Shown: one piece after another, positions 39,536 through 50,149 of the stretch
Position numbering within the stretch: the first letter of the stretch is position 1
Layout: each line of letters opens with the position of its first letter
Assembly (NCBI RefSeq): GCF_022808325.1
Contig: NZ_JALGCL010000003.1
Span: forward strand, 206,344 to 270,343
DNA: 64,000 nt
Source of the DNA: Cognatiluteimonas sedimenti
GTDB taxonomy: Bacteria > Pseudomonadota > Gammaproteobacteria > Xanthomonadales > Xanthomonadaceae
Direction: 5' to 3'
Notes under the pieces: model-generated
Databases searched by the model: none
Told to the model about the DNA's origin: nothing
What the model saw: the letters and a program-made list of their open reading frames with translations, nothing else
Made by a program: the position numbers and the translations under genes

Positions 39536-40447
39536 ATGGGCTACGAACGCGACTACACCCCGGTCCCGCCGCCGCCGCCGGCCTGGCGCGAGCGCCTGCG
39601 CCAGTACTGGAAACTGGTGCGCGGCGACCGCCCGATCGGCTGGCTGCTGCTGCTGTGGCCGACCTGGTGGGGGCTGTGGCTGGCCGCCGGCGGGGTGCCG
39701 CCGCTGTGGCCGCTGCTGGTGTTCAGTGCCGGCGTGTGGCTGATGCGCTCGGCCGGCTGCGTGGTCAACGATTACGCCGACCGCTGGCTCGACGGCAACG
39801 TACAGCGCACCCGCGAACGCCCGCTGGCTACCGGCGCGGTGTCCGGGCGCGAGGCGCTGGCGCTGTTCGCGGCGCTGCTGCTGGCGGCGTTCGCGCTGGT
39901 GCTCACGCTCAATCGCCTGGCGATCTGGCTGAGCGTCATCGGCGTGCTGCTGGCGATGAGCTACCCCTACCTCAAGCGTTACACCTACCTGCCGCAGGTG
40001 TACCTGGGCATGGCTTTCGGCTGGGGCATCCCGATGGCGTTCGCCGCGATCCAGGGCAAGGTGCCGGCGATCGCGTGGCTGCTGTACGTGGCCAACATCT
40101 TCTGGGCGACGGCGTATGACACCTGGTACGCGATGGTCGACCGCGACGACGACATCCGCATGGGCGCCAAGTCGACCGCGATCCTGTTCGGCGACATGGA
40201 CCTGGTCGCGCAGGCGCTGCTGTACGCGCTGATGTTCACCGCGCTGGTGCTGGTCGGGCGCGAGGCGCAGCTGGGCCTGTTCTACCGCTACGGGCTCGGG
40301 CTGGCGCTGCTGCTGGTGCTGTACGAGTTCGTGCTCGCGCGCCATCGCGAGCGCGACGCCTGCTTCCGGGCCTTCCTGCACAACCACTGGGTGGGCGCCG
40401 TGATCTTCGCCGGGATCGCGTTGGCGCTGTGGCAGCCGGACGCGTGA
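39536..40447 (+). CDS. ubiA: 4-hydroxybenzoate octaprenyltransferase
   Basis: A 303-residue membrane prenyltransferase that attaches the polyprenyl chain to 4-hydroxybenzoate in ubiquinone synthesis. Two Asp-rich sites are visible: [10 protein letters not shown] with RTRERPL after it, and [12 protein letters not shown] followed by IRMGAKST. Eight or nine hydrophobic helices fit the family. The frame is open back to 39347, across the tRNA, so the first ATG with family-like sequence (MGYERDYTP) is used. It overlaps the next gene by 4 bases. Confidence 0.94.
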   Translation: MGYERDYTPVPPPPPAWRERLRQYWKLVRGDRPIGWLLLLWPTWWGLWLAAGGVPPLWPLLVFSAGVWLMRSAGCVVNDYADRWLDGNVQRTRERPLATGAVSGREALALFAALLLAAFALVLTLNRLAIWLSVIGVLLAMSYPYLKRYTYLPQVYLGMAFGWGIPMAFAAIQGKVPAIAWLLYVANIFWATAYDTWYAMVDRDDDIRMGAKSTAILFGDMDLVAQALLYALMFTALVLVGREAQLGLFYRYGLGLALLLVLYEFVLARHRERDACFRAFLHNHWVGAVIFAGIALALWQPDA

Positions 40448-41883
40448 GCGCGGGCGCGCGCGGCGCGGACAGCCTGCCGGCGCGGCTGGCGCTGCGCAGC
40501 GCCGCTTTCGCCGAACGCTGGTTCCCGGACGCGTACGTGTTCGCGGTGCTCGGGGTGGTCGTGGTCGCGGCCGCGGCGCTGGCCTTCGGCGCGACCCCGC
40601 GCGCGACCGTGGAGGCTTTCGGCGGCGGCTACTGGAGCCTGGTCCCGTTCACCCTGCAGATGGCGTTCGTGGTGATCGGCGGCTATGTCGTCGCCACCGC
40701 GCCGGTGGTGGCGCGGCTGATCGCGGCGCTGGCGCGCTGGCCGCGGACCGGGCGCGGCGCGATCGCCTTCGTCGCGCTGGTGAGCATGCTCAGTTCGCTG
40801 CTGAGCTGGGGCTTCTCGCTGGTGTTCGCCGGGCTGCTGGTGCGCGCGCTGGCGCAACGCACGGAACTGCGGATGGACTACCGCGCCGCGGGTGCGGCCG
40901 CCTACCTGGGCCTCGGCGCGGTGTGGGCGCTGGGACTGAGTTCATCGGCGGCGCAACTGCAGGCCAACCCGGCGAGCATGCCGCCGGGCCTGCTGGCGAT
41001 CACCGGGGTGCTGCCGTTCACCCAGACGATCCTGCTGTGGCAGTCGCTGCTGCTGACCGCGGCGCTGGTCGCGGTGTCGCTGGCGGTGGCGTATGCCACC
41101 GCGCCGACCGGGGACGCGGTGCGCAGCGTGGAGGCGTTCCCGGATGCCGCCGACGCGCGTCGCGCGCCGCTGCCGTCGCGCACGCGTCCCGGCGAATGGC
41201 TCGAATACAGTCCCCTGCTCACGATCGCGCTGTCGCTGCTGGCGTTCGGCTGGCTGTACGTCGAGTTCGCCGGCAAGCCGGCGGTGACGGCGATCGCCAA
41301 CCTCAACACCTACAACTTCCTGTTCCTGTCGCTGGGGCTGCTGTTGCACTGGCGGCCGCGCAGTTTCCTCGACGCGGTGGCGCGCGCGGTGCCGGCCACC
41401 ACCGGTGTGCTGATCCAGTTCCCGCTGTACGGCGGCATCGCGCTGATCCTGACCGCGGCGCCCGGCGCCGACGGCGCGACCCTCGCGCACCGGCTGTCGT
41501 TGCTGTTCACCCGGGTCGCGTCGCACGACACCTTCGCTTTGGTGATGGGCGGCTACTCGGCGGTACTGGGGTTCTTCGTGCCCTCCGGCGGCGGCAAGTG
41601 GATCGTCGAGGCGCCGTACGTGATGCAGGCGGCGAACGAACTGCGGTTCCACCTCGGCTGGGCGGTGCAGGTCTACAACGCCGCCGAGGCGCTGCCCAAC
41701 CTGGTCAATCCGTTCTGGATGCTGCCGCTGCTGGGCGTGCTCGGGCTGAAGGCGCGCGACATCGTCGGCTTCACCTTCGTGCAGCTGCTGGTGCACATCC
41801 CGCTGGTGCTGGGCCTGCTGTGGCTGCTGGGGCTGACCCTGGACTACGTGCCGCCGCTGATGCCCGGGCTGGCCGCGCCCTGA
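40444..41883 (+). CDS. Short-chain fatty acid transporter, AtoE family
   Basis: A 479-residue membrane protein of about 10-12 hydrophobic segments, resembling AtoE-type short-chain fatty acid transporters ([54 protein letters not shown]). GTG at 40444 overlaps the ubiA stop as GTGA; another GTG at 40429 is five codons upstream and cannot be excluded. Its pairing with ubiA suggests co-transcription, not shared pathway. Confidence 0.83.
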   Translation: MSAGARGADSLPARLALRSAAFAERWFPDAYVFAVLGVVVVAAAALAFGATPRATVEAFGGGYWSLVPFTLQMAFVVIGGYVVATAPVVARLIAALARWPRTGRGAIAFVALVSMLSSLLSWGFSLVFAGLLVRALAQRTELRMDYRAAGAAAYLGLGAVWALGLSSSAAQLQANPASMPPGLLAITGVLPFTQTILLWQSLLLTAALVAVSLAVAYATAPTGDAVRSVEAFPDAADARRAPLPSRTRPGEWLEYSPLLTIALSLLAFGWLYVEFAGKPAVTAIANLNTYNFLFLSLGLLLHWRPRSFLDAVARAVPATTGVLIQFPLYGGIALILTAAPGADGATLAHRLSLLFTRVASHDTFALVMGGYSAVLGFFVPSGGGKWIVEAPYVMQAANELRFHLGWAVQVYNAAEALPNLVNPFWMLPLLGVLGLKARDIVGFTFVQLLVHIPLVLGLLWLLGLTLDYVPPLMPGLAAP

Positions 41884-41952
41884 ACACGCCGCCGACGCAG
41901 CGCGGCATCACCGGCGACGCACCCGCCGTGCGCCAGGCTCCGCCGCCGGGGC

Positions 41953-42696
41953 TCAGGGCACCCGTGCGCAGACCCAGGCATCCACGCGCGCGACCCCCGC
42001 GCGTCGCAACGCGCGCGCCGCGGCGTGCAGGGTGGCGCCGGTGGTCATCACGTCGTCGACCAGCACCACGTGCGCGGGCAGCGCGGCATTGGCCGCGACC
42101 ACGAAGGCATCGCGCAGGTTGCGCCGCCGCGCCGCGGCGCTGAGCTCGGATTGCGGCGCGGTCGCGCGCACGCGCTGCAGCAGGCGTGGCTGCAACGGCA
42201 GGGCCAGCGCGCGTGCGAGCGGCCTGGCCAGTTCCAGCGCCTGGTCGTAGCCGCGCCGGCGCAGCCGGGCGCGATGCAGCGGCACCGGCACCACTGCCTG
42301 CGGTCGCGGTGCATCGGCGCAGGCCTGCGCCAGCAGTTGCGCCAGCAGGTGCCCGGCGGCCAGGTCCTGGTGGAACTTGAAGCGCGGCAGCCAGCGGTCC
42401 AGCGGCGCCGCGTACAGGCACGCGGCCTGTACCCGGTCGAGCGGCGGCGGATGGCGCAGGCAGCGGCCGCAGGCGGCGGTCGCCGCTGCGCCGCCCGCCA
42501 TCGCGGGCAGCGGCAGCGCGCAGCGCAGGCAGGCGTTGCGGTGCCAGGGCAGGGCGGCGCGGCAGGGCGCGCACAGGTCGTGGTCGTCGCCGGCTTCGCC
42601 GCAGGCCAGGCAGCGCGCCGGCCACAACAGCGACCCGAGCCGGCGCCATGTTCCGTCAACCCGCTGGCCGGCGCTCTGGTTGACAGGGCTGGGCAT
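41953..42696 (-). CDS. comF: ComF family phosphoribosyltransferase-like protein
   Basis: A 247-residue ComF/GntX-family protein. N-terminal zinc-ribbon-like cysteines ([21 protein letters not shown]) are followed by the phosphoribosyltransferase motif [14 protein letters not shown]. In naturally competent bacteria ComF takes part in DNA uptake; in others the role is unclear. It is divergent from bioB with 43 bases between start codons, and the predicted BirA operator lies within its first codons. The frame continues upstream to 42948 across bioB, so M at 42696 is preferred. Confidence 0.87.
   Translation of the reverse strand: MPSPVNQSAGQRVDGTWRRLGSLLWPARCLACGEAGDDHDLCAPCRAALPWHRNACLRCALPLPAMAGGAAATAACGRCLRHPPPLDRVQAACLYAAPLDRWLPRFKFHQDLAAGHLLAQLLAQACADAPRPQAVVPVPLHRARLRRRGYDQALELARPLARALALPLQPRLLQRVRATAPQSELSAAARRRNLRDAFVVAANAALPAHVVLVDDVMTTGATLHAAARALRRAGVARVDAWVCARVP
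42655..42684. promoter_or_regulatory. Predicted BirA operator of the biotin operon
   Basis: Inverted repeat gtcaacc (42655-42661) - 16 bases - ggttgac (42678-42684), matching the BirA consensus halves (TTGTnAACC / GGTTnACAA) with the same 16-base spacer as in the E. coli bio operator. It is 55 bases before the bioB start and lies inside the first codons of the divergent comF. Biotin-loaded BirA would repress bioB and possibly comF. Confidence 0.6.
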
Positions 42697-42739
42697 GCTT
42701 TCCAGACTGCCCGTTTCGTGCCGCCGTCGCCGTCGGGAA

Positions 42740-43840
42740 ATGCCCATGCCAGCAGTCAGGAACCACGCCCCCGGCCAGGATCTCCGGGATCCCGCCAGCA
42801 GCGCGCCGCTGCGCCACGACTGGCGCCGCGAGGAGGTGCTGGCGCTACTGGCGCTGCCCTTCACCGAACTGCTGTTCCGCGCCGCCGGCGTGCATCGCCA
42901 GCACTTCGATCCGACCGAAGTCCAGGTCAGCACCCTGCTCTCGGTCAAGACCGGTGGCTGCCCGGAAGACTGCGGTTACTGCCCGCAGGCCGCGCGCTAC
43001 CACACCGGCGTCGACGCGACCAAGCTGATGGCGACCGAGGATGTGCTGGAAAAGGCGAGGCAGGCCAAGGCCGCCGGCGCCTCGCGTTTCTGCATGGGGG
43101 CGGCCTGGCGCTCGCCGAAGGACCGCGACATCCCCAAGGTCGCGGCGATGATCCGCGAGGTGAAGGCGCTGGGGCTGGAGACCTGCGCCACCCTGGGCAT
43201 GCTCAGCGGCCACCAGGCCGACGCGCTCAAGGCCGCCGGGCTGGACTACTACAACCACAACCTCGACACCGCGCCGGAGTTCTACGGCGAGGTCATCCAC
43301 ACCCGCGAATTCCAGGACCGCCTGGACACCCTGTCGCACGTGCGCGACGCCGGCATGAAGACCTGCTGTGGCGGCATCGTCGGCATGGGAGAATCGCGCG
43401 AACAGCGCGCCGGCCTGCTGCAGGCGCTGGCGACGCTGCCGGCGCACCCGGATTCGGTGCCGATCAACCGCCTGGTGCAGGTCGAAGGCACGCCGCTGGC
43501 GGGAACCGCGGAACTGGACCCGTTCGAGTTCGTGCGCACGATCGCGGTGGCCCGGATCCTGATGCCGCGCTCGATGGTGCGGCTGTCGGCCGGGCGCGAG
43601 TCGATGAGCGACGAGCTGCAGGCGCTGTGCTTCGCCGCCGGCGCCAATTCGATCTTCTACGGCGAGAAACTGCTGACCACCGGCAACCCGGACACCGAAC
43701 GCGACCTGGCGTTGTTCGCGCGCCTCGGGCTGCGGCCGATGGCGGTCGCGGTCGATGCCGCCGGCCACGACGGCGATGCCCGCCATGGCGGCGCCACGGT
43801 GCACGCCGCGATCACCGTGCTGCCCGCGCACGCGGCCTGA
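42740..43840 (+). CDS. bioB: Biotin synthase
   Basis: A 366-residue radical SAM enzyme that inserts sulfur into dethiobiotin. The SAM cluster motif is CPEDCGYC (CxxxCxxC); the sacrificial [2Fe-2S] ligands lie in the later family motifs ([17 protein letters not shown]). SAGRESMS near the C-terminus is a family mark. It is the first gene of the operon, 5 bases before bioF. The start at 42740 or 42746 is equally possible; no strong ribosome site is seen. Confidence 0.95.
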   Translation: MPMPAVRNHAPGQDLRDPASSAPLRHDWRREEVLALLALPFTELLFRAAGVHRQHFDPTEVQVSTLLSVKTGGCPEDCGYCPQAARYHTGVDATKLMATEDVLEKARQAKAAGASRFCMGAAWRSPKDRDIPKVAAMIREVKALGLETCATLGMLSGHQADALKAAGLDYYNHNLDTAPEFYGEVIHTREFQDRLDTLSHVRDAGMKTCCGGIVGMGESREQRAGLLQALATLPAHPDSVPINRLVQVEGTPLAGTAELDPFEFVRTIAVARILMPRSMVRLSAGRESMSDELQALCFAAGANSIFYGEKLLTTGNPDTERDLALFARLGLRPMAVAVDAAGHDGDARHGGATVHAAITVLPAHAA

Positions 43841-43845
43841 CGACG

Positions 43846-45096
43846 ATGGCCCGCCCCAGCCTGCACGACCGCGTCGAAGCCGCGCGCGCGCAACGCGCGG
43901 CGCTGGGCCGCAGCCGCGTGCGCCGCACCGTGGCGCGCCGCGACGGCGCCGGCTGCCTGGTGCTGGACGAAGGCGGCGACGGCCGTTGGCTGCTGGATTT
44001 CTGCGGCAACGATTACCTGGGCCTGTCGCAGCACTTCGCCGTGGTCGGCGCGCTGCAGGACACGGCCTCGCGCGATGGCGCCGGCGGCGTCGCCTCGCAC
44101 CTGGTCTGCGGCCACCATGCGACACACGACGCGCTGGAGGGCGAAGTCGCCGACTGGCTCGGCACCCCGCGCGCGCTGCTGTTCGGCAGCGGTTTCCTCG
44201 CCAACCTGGCGGTGCTGCAGGCCTTGCTCGGCGACGGCGACGCCTGCGTCCAGGACCGGCTCAACCACGCCAGCCTGCTTGATGCCGCACGCCTGTCTGG
44301 ATGCCGCCTGCGGCGCTATCCGCACGGCGACGCCGAAGGGGCGATCCGGCAATTGCGCAGCCTGCCCGAGGGCGCGGCGGTGCTCGCAACCGATGGCGTC
44401 TTCAGCATGGACGGCGATGTCGCGCCGTTGCGGCAACTGGCGATCGTCGCGCGCGCGCAGCAGGCATTGCTGTACGTGGATGACGCGCACGGCGTCGGCG
44501 TACTCGGGCCCGATGGCCGCGGCAGCGTCGCCGCGGCGAAACTCGGCGTCGCCCAGGTACCGCTGCAGCTGGCGACACTAGGCAAGGCGCTCGGCGGCTA
44601 CGGCGCGGTGGTGGCCGGCGACGCAGTGCTGGTCGCGCACCTGGCCGAAACCGCGCGCCCCTACCTCTACACCACCGCGCTGCCACCGGCGCTGGCCGCC
44701 GCCTCGCTGGCGGCGGTGAAGCTGGCGCGCAAGGACCACTGGCGCCGCGAAAAGCTGCAGGCGACGATCGCGCAGTTCCGTGCCGGCGCGATCCAGCGCG
44801 GCCTGCCGTTGCTGCCCTCGGACACCGCGATCCAGCCGCTGCCGGTCGGCGACGACCGCGACGCCTGCGCGTGGTCGGAGGCACTGGAGGCGCGCGGCTT
44901 CATGGTCGCCGCGATCCGTCCGCCGACGGTCCCGGAAGGCGGTGCCCGCTTGCGCATCACCCTGAGCGCGGCGCACGACCCGCTGCAGGTCGACGCCCTG
45001 CTGGAAGCGCTGGAGCGCGCGCGCGACCAGGTCGCGGGGGCCCGGGCCAGCCACGGCGACGCCGCTGCCGCAGCACCGCTCGCGGCGCGGGCATGA
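43846..45096 (+). CDS. bioF: 8-amino-7-oxononanoate synthase
   Basis: A 416-residue PLP enzyme condensing pimeloyl-ACP and alanine. Seen: [30 protein letters not shown], and the PLP Lys in [11 protein letters not shown]. The C-terminal Ala-rich tail is slightly longer than usual. Operon gene 2; its stop overlaps the next start as ATGA. Confidence 0.96.
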   Translation: MARPSLHDRVEAARAQRAALGRSRVRRTVARRDGAGCLVLDEGGDGRWLLDFCGNDYLGLSQHFAVVGALQDTASRDGAGGVASHLVCGHHATHDALEGEVADWLGTPRALLFGSGFLANLAVLQALLGDGDACVQDRLNHASLLDAARLSGCRLRRYPHGDAEGAIRQLRSLPEGAAVLATDGVFSMDGDVAPLRQLAIVARAQQALLYVDDAHGVGVLGPDGRGSVAAAKLGVAQVPLQLATLGKALGGYGAVVAGDAVLVAHLAETARPYLYTTALPPALAAASLAAVKLARKDHWRREKLQATIAQFRAGAIQRGLPLLPSDTAIQPLPVGDDRDACAWSEALEARGFMVAAIRPPTVPEGGARLRITLSAAHDPLQVDALLEALERARDQVAGARASHGDAAAAAPLAARA

Positions 45097-46097
45097 ACGT
45101 GGCACCGCACGACGCCCGCCGCGCGCTGGCGGCGATCGCGCTCGCGCTGCTGTCGGCGCTGTTCTTCACCCAGACCTACGTGCTCAACCGCGTGATCGCC
45201 AGCGACGGCGGCCACTGGGCCTGGACCGCGTCGCTGCGCTACCTGATCACGCTGCCGCTGTTGCTGCCGCTGATGCCGTGGCAGGGCGGGATCGCGCCGG
45301 CGTGGCGCGCGCTGCGCGCGCATCCCTGGGCGTGGCTGCGCTGCAGCGCGATCGGCTTCGTGCTGTTCTACGCATTGCTGGCGTACGCCGCCGACAGCGG
45401 GCCGTCGTGGCTGGTCGCCGGCAGTTTCCAGTTCACGGTGATCGCGGGCATGTTGTGCGCGCCGTTCCTGTACCGCGATGCGCGCGGGCGGGTCCCGCGC
45501 GCCGCGCTCGCGGTCGGCGTGCTGATCCTGGCCGGCGTGCTGCTGCTGCAGGTGGGGCATGCGCACGGGCGCCTGGACCGCGCAGGCTGGATCGCGCTGG
45601 CCTGCGTGCTCGGTGCGGCGCTCCTGTATCCGCTCGGCAACCGCCTGCTGCTGCTGCACCTGGAGCGCAGCGGCGACGACCTCAATGCCACCCAGCGCGT
45701 GTTCGGCATGACCCTGGCCAGCCAGCCGCTGTGGTGGCTGCTGGCGGCCTTCGCGTGGCAGCAGTCGGGTGCGCCGCCTTGGCCGCAGGTCGCGCTGTCC
45801 GGCGGCGTCGCGCTCAGCGCCGGCGTGGTCGCCACGATCCTGTTCTTCCAGGCCACCGGCATGGTCCGCGACAATCCGGCCGCGCTCGGCGCGGTCGAGG
45901 CGATGCAGGCGGCCGAGTTGCTGTTCGCGACCGTGCTCGGGGTATGGCTGCTGCACGAAGCCTGGCCGCGCGGGCTCGCCGTGTGGGGCGCGGCGCTGGT
46001 GGTCGCGGGCATCGTCGCCTTCGCCTGGATGGTGGCGCGGCCGCAGGCGGCAAGCGCGCCCGCGACGCGTGCGTTGCGCACGGATCGCGGCGCATGA
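45093..46097 (+). CDS. DMT-superfamily (EamA-like) transporter within the biotin operon
   Basis: A 334-residue membrane protein with ten hydrophobic helices in two repeated halves, as in the multidrug-resistance-like branch of the drug/metabolite transporters. No signal peptide. It is coupled to bioF (ATGA) and to bioH (ATGA), so it is expressed at the same level as the biotin enzymes. A role moving biotin, a precursor or S-adenosylmethionine is suggested only by location. Confidence 0.8.
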   Translation: MNVAPHDARRALAAIALALLSALFFTQTYVLNRVIASDGGHWAWTASLRYLITLPLLLPLMPWQGGIAPAWRALRAHPWAWLRCSAIGFVLFYALLAYAADSGPSWLVAGSFQFTVIAGMLCAPFLYRDARGRVPRAALAVGVLILAGVLLLQVGHAHGRLDRAGWIALACVLGAALLYPLGNRLLLLHLERSGDDLNATQRVFGMTLASQPLWWLLAAFAWQQSGAPPWPQVALSGGVALSAGVVATILFFQATGMVRDNPAALGAVEAMQAAELLFATVLGVWLLHEAWPRGLAVWGAALVVAGIVAFAWMVARPQAASAPATRALRTDRGA

Positions 46098-46870
46098 GCG
46101 CGGCGCTGCATGTCGAGGTGGCCGGCAGCGGCCCGCCGCTGGTGCTGCTGCACGGCTGGGCGATGCATGGCGGCGTGTTCGCGCCGCTGGTCGAGCGCCT
46201 GCGCGATCGCCATACGCTGCATGTGGTGGACCTGCCGGGCCATGGCCTGAGCCGCGATTGCGGCGTGCCGCTGGCGCTGGAGCCCTGCGTCGCGGCGATC
46301 GCTGCGCAGGTGCCGGCGGCGCCCTGGTGCGGCTGGTCGCTGGGCGGATTGCTCGCGCTGCATGCGGCTGCGCGGTGGCCGCAACGGGTGCCGGCGCTGG
46401 CGATGCTGTGCGCGAGCCCGCGTTTCGTGCGCGCGCCGGACTGGCACTACGGCGTATCGGCGGAGATCTTCCGCAATTTCGCCGCCGGCCTGCGCGACGA
46501 CTACCGCGGCACCCTGGAGCTGTTCGTCGCGCTGGAAGCCTTCGGCTCCGATCATGCCAGGGACGAGACCCGTGCCTTGCGCGGCAACCTGTTCGCGCGC
46601 GGCGAGCCGACCGCGGCGGTGCTCGCCGACGGCCTGGAACTGCTGGAGAGCACGGACCTGCGCCAGGCATTGCCGGCGTTGCAGGTCCCCAGCCTGTGGC
46701 TGGCGGGGCGCCGCGACCGCCTGGTCGATCCACGCGCGATGCGCGCGGCCGCGGCTCTGGCGCCACGCGCGCAGGTACAGGTGATCGAACAGGCCGGCCA
46801 TGCGCCGTTCCTGACCCATGCCGACGAGGTGTCGGCGCGGCTGGCGGGTTTCCTGGGCACGGCTGCATGA
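46094..46870 (+). CDS. bioH: Pimeloyl-ACP methyl ester esterase
   Basis: A 258-residue alpha/beta hydrolase that releases pimeloyl-ACP from its methyl ester. Oxyanion loop HGWAMHG, nucleophile Ser in CGWSLGG, acid in GRRDRLVD, His in QAGHAPFLTH. It sits between the transporter and bioC with ATGA overlaps on both sides. Confidence 0.94.
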   Translation: MSAALHVEVAGSGPPLVLLHGWAMHGGVFAPLVERLRDRHTLHVVDLPGHGLSRDCGVPLALEPCVAAIAAQVPAAPWCGWSLGGLLALHAAARWPQRVPALAMLCASPRFVRAPDWHYGVSAEIFRNFAAGLRDDYRGTLELFVALEAFGSDHARDETRALRGNLFARGEPTAAVLADGLELLESTDLRQALPALQVPSLWLAGRRDRLVDPRAMRAAAALAPRAQVQVIEQAGHAPFLTHADEVSARLAGFLGTAA

Positions 46871-47769
46871 ACGCATTGTTCGACCACCGCCAGGTGCGCC
46901 GGGCGTTCTCGCGCGCCGCGCCGGGATACGACGCGGCGGCGGCGCTGCAGCGCGAGATCGAAGCGCGGCTGCTGGAGTCGCTGGAGTTCCACCCGGCCAA
47001 GTACGGCGACAAGCAGCCGCCGCAGCGCGTGCTCGACGTCGGCAGCGGGCCCGGCCGTGCCACCGCGGCGATGCGCAGGCGCTGGCCGAAGGCGCAGGTG
47101 CTGTCGCTCGACCTGGCCTTGCCGATGCTGCGCCAGGCGCGCAGCCGCGACCGCTGGCAACCCTTGCGCCGCGGCGTGGACCGCCTGTGCGCCGATGCGC
47201 GCGCGCTGCCGCTGGCCGACGACAGCATCGACGTGCTGTTCTCCAACCTCTGCCTGCAATGGGTGGAGGACCTGCCGGCGGTGTTCGCCGGGTTCCGCCG
47301 GGTGTTGCGGCCCGGCGGCCTGCTGATGGTTTCCACCTTCGGCCCGGACACGCTGCACGAGTTGCGCAGCGCGTTCGCGCAGGCCGACGCCACCCCGCAT
47401 GTCAGCCCGTTCGCCTCGATCGCGCTGTTCGGCGACGCGCTGATGCACGCCGGCTTCCGCGACCCGGTGCTCGACCGCGACACCAGCACCACGCATTACC
47501 GCGACCTGCCGGCGCTGATGCGCGAGTTGCGCACGCTCGGCGCCACCAATGCACTGCAGGCGCGGCGCCACACCCTCACCGGCAAGGCGCGCTTCGCGCG
47601 CGCGGCGGCCGCCTACGCCAGCGATTTCGGCGCTGGCCAGGGCCTGCCGGCGACCTGGGAAACGATCACCGCGATGGCCTGGGCGCCCGAACATGGCGCA
47701 CCGATCCGCGAGGGCGGCGAAGAGATCGTCCGCTTTCCCGCCAGCGCGATCCCGGTCCGCCGGCGCTGA
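46867..47769 (+). CDS. bioC: Malonyl-ACP O-methyltransferase
   Basis: A 300-residue SAM methyltransferase that starts biotin synthesis by methylating malonyl-ACP. Motif I is VLDVGSGPGRATAAM; YDAAAALQREI at the start, FSNLCLQWVEDL and VSTFGPDTLHELR are BioC marks. Last gene of the operon, coupled to bioH. Confidence 0.95.
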   Translation: MNALFDHRQVRRAFSRAAPGYDAAAALQREIEARLLESLEFHPAKYGDKQPPQRVLDVGSGPGRATAAMRRRWPKAQVLSLDLALPMLRQARSRDRWQPLRRGVDRLCADARALPLADDSIDVLFSNLCLQWVEDLPAVFAGFRRVLRPGGLLMVSTFGPDTLHELRSAFAQADATPHVSPFASIALFGDALMHAGFRDPVLDRDTSTTHYRDLPALMRELRTLGATNALQARRHTLTGKARFARAAAAYASDFGAGQGLPATWETITAMAWAPEHGAPIREGGEEIVRFPASAIPVRRR

Positions 47770-47836
47770 CGCCGCGCGCGCCGCGGTTCAGACCGCGTCC
47801 GCCACAATCCGTCGCAGCTCCCACCGGATCCACGCC

Positions 47837-48445
47837 ATGCGTCGCTGGATGCCCGCCTTGCTGTTGTCGCTTGCGCTGTCGCCGGCATGGGCGCAGGACG
47901 CCGGCGGCTGGGCGCTGGATCCGGGCGTGCTGGTCGCCGGCAACGACCTGCTGCAGCGCGCGCCAGATCGCGAAATCGACGCACTGTTCCAGGCCGTGCA
48001 CGCCGCGTCGCGCGACGAACGCCAGGGGCAGGCGCTCTGTGCGCTGTTCGTTCCCGGCGCCGAGCGCAGCATCGAAGCCCTGAACACCGCCGCCATGGCC
48101 CTGGATCCGGCCAGCCGCGAGCGCTTCGCCGGCGCGGTCGCCGCGGTCCTGCTGGCGGCGCTGCAATCGCCGCCGCAGCCGTGGGATCCGGCGCTGGCAC
48201 GGCAGGGGCTGAAAGCGGCCGGCGCCACCGCCGCGATCCTGCACGACGGATTCCTCGCCGGCCTCAATGCCGATGGCGATGATGCGGACAGCCGTGGATC
48301 GCGCTGCCGCTCGCTGCGCTGGCTGCTCGATGCGATGGACTCGCGGCCGGCGCCGGAACGCGCGGCGATGACCCGCCTGCTGCTGGCGCAGGGCATGACC
48401 TACCTGGGCGCGGACGCTGGAAACGCGCCGCGAGCTGCGCCCTAG
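47837..48445 (+). CDS. Exported protein, function unknown
   Basis: A 202-residue protein with a clear Sec signal (MRRWMPALLLSLALSPAWA, cut before QDAGG). The mature part is helical and Ala/Leu-rich with three Cys; no domain is recognised. It follows bioC by 67 bases and may be read from the same transcript. The frame is open upstream into bioC, but only the ATG at 47837 gives a signal peptide. Confidence 0.75.
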   Translation: MRRWMPALLLSLALSPAWAQDAGGWALDPGVLVAGNDLLQRAPDREIDALFQAVHAASRDERQGQALCALFVPGAERSIEALNTAAMALDPASRERFAGAVAAVLLAALQSPPQPWDPALARQGLKAAGATAAILHDGFLAGLNADGDDADSRGSRCRSLRWLLDAMDSRPAPERAAMTRLLLAQGMTYLGADAGNAPRAAP

Positions 48446-48574
48446 GCAGCATCGGCAGGCACCCCCGCCCCCCGCGCAAGCCTGCGGGCGCTGGTCGCCA
48501 TCGCGGGTGCAGGGCGAACTCCGCGTTTCACGCAGCCGGCGGTTTCCCTGCTCCCGACCGACAGCCCGGCCTCG

Positions 48575-50077
48575 TCAACGCGCGCCTGCCAGCGGCCGCA
48601 CCCGGAAGATCACGCGTCCCTCGTACGGCGTGCCCTGGACGACCGTGGCAAAGCCCAGCGCGCGCAGGTGCGCATCGACCTTGGCGAAGTTGTCCTGCTT
48701 GGTGAACCAGATTGCGTCGGGGTCGTAGTCGTCGCCGACTTCGTCGGTCACGTCCTCGTCGTACTCCGGGTTGAAGCGCGGGTGCGGCGGGTTGCCCAGC
48801 GACAGCTTCTCCACGCTGGCGCCCAGGTGCAGGTGCAGGCCGTAGCGCGCCATGTCGTCGACGATGTCGACCTGGGTGATCGGTCCCGGCGCGCGCGCCC
48901 GGATCGCCTCCGCCCAGGCGCGCGCGTCCTTGTGCGTCGGCCACCACGCGGCGGCGAACTCCAGTGCCAGCAACACTGCCGCCCACGCCAGCAGCCAGCG
49001 CCAGCGCGGCAGCGCGCGCTGTTCGGCATGGCGCTGGCGCGCGGCCAGCAACGCCAGCGGCACGAACAGCGGCAGGACGTACAGCGGCAGCCGCGAGCGC
49101 GAAAGGCAGAACACCAGCAGCGGCAATGCCACCCACAGTGCCAGCAGCAGGCCGCTGCGATCGGCGTCGCGGCCCGGGCGCGTGCGCCACGCGCGCAGCG
49201 CCGCCGGCAGGCCGCGCAGCCAGCGCCACAACGCGGGCGTCCACGGCAGCGTCCCCAGCAGCAGGGTGGGCGCGTAGATCGTGAGCCAGCCGTACCACTC
49301 GCCGTGGCGGTTGAAGTCGTTGCTGGCGATCCGGTCCAGCACTTCGGCGCCGAGGAAGTAATCCAGCAGCCCCGGGTTGCGCGCGGTCACCAGCGCATAC
49401 CACGGCAGCGCGATCGCCGCGAACCACGGCAGCGCCCACCATTGCAGCGCGCGAGGCCGCACGCCGCCGTCGGCGTGCCGGCTCGTGGTCAGGGCGTCGA
49501 ACGCGAACACCGCCAGCAGCGGCACCAGCCCCGGCGGCCCCTTGGCCAGGAATGCCAGGCCGAAGCCGGCCCACATCAGGGCCAGCCAGCGGCGCGCATG
49601 CGCGGCCTTGCCGAAGCGCGCTTCGACGAAGCCCCACAGGGCCAGCGCCTCGCAGGCCGCCAGCACGTAATCGGTGGTGATCAGCTGCGCCGCGCCGAAC
49701 GGGAACAGCATGGTCGCGAAGATCGCCGCCGCCTGGGTTTCGCTGCCCGGCGCCAGCCGCTTCGCCATCTTCCAGGCCAGCCACGCGCACAGCAGGTACG
49801 ACAGCGCCGCCGGCAGGCGCGCGGCCCAGGGATTGTGGCCGAACACCGCCACCGACGAGGCGATCGCCCAGTAGGTCAGCGGCGGCTTGGTCCAGTGCCC
49901 GACTTCCTCGCTGCGGTGCGGCTCGAGCCAGTTGCCGCTGTCGAGCATGTGCAGCGCGGCGTTGGTGTAGCGGCCCTCGTCCGGGTCCCAGATCCCGCGC
50001 TGGCCGAGCAGCGCCAATGCCAGCACCAGCGCCAGCGCCGCGATCCAGGCATTGGGGGAACGCAGCAGTCGTTGCAT
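48575..50077 (-). CDS. ArnT-like glycosyltransferase (GT-C, lipid-linked sugar donor)
   Basis: A 500-residue inner-membrane glycosyltransferase with about 11-12 hydrophobic helices. The first periplasmic loop has the GT-C signature WDPDEGRYTNAALHM, and KPPLTYW follows, as in ArnT/PMT family proteins. The last 140 residues are a soluble periplasmic domain. It probably moves a sugar from a polyprenyl carrier to lipid A or another envelope target. It is a single gene downstream of the cytochrome b561 gene. Confidence 0.88.
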   Translation of the reverse strand: MQRLLRSPNAWIAALALVLALALLGQRGIWDPDEGRYTNAALHMLDSGNWLEPHRSEEVGHWTKPPLTYWAIASSVAVFGHNPWAARLPAALSYLLCAWLAWKMAKRLAPGSETQAAAIFATMLFPFGAAQLITTDYVLAACEALALWGFVEARFGKAAHARRWLALMWAGFGLAFLAKGPPGLVPLLAVFAFDALTTSRHADGGVRPRALQWWALPWFAAIALPWYALVTARNPGLLDYFLGAEVLDRIASNDFNRHGEWYGWLTIYAPTLLLGTLPWTPALWRWLRGLPAALRAWRTRPGRDADRSGLLLALWVALPLLVFCLSRSRLPLYVLPLFVPLALLAARQRHAEQRALPRWRWLLAWAAVLLALEFAAAWWPTHKDARAWAEAIRARAPGPITQVDIVDDMARYGLHLHLGASVEKLSLGNPPHPRFNPEYDEDVTDEVGDDYDPDAIWFTKQDNFAKVDAHLRALGFATVVQGTPYEGRVIFRVRPLAGAR

Positions 50078-50149
50078 GCGCGGGCTCGGAGCGGAGGGAG
50101 GCGACTGATTCTAGCGGCCCGCGCCAGCCGCCTGCGTGCGCCGCGACAG

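Noticed and set aside
42025..45096. A 1023-codon plus frame including bioF
   Set aside because: Only the last 416 codons match bioF; the rest overlaps comF and bioB out of frame and has biased composition.
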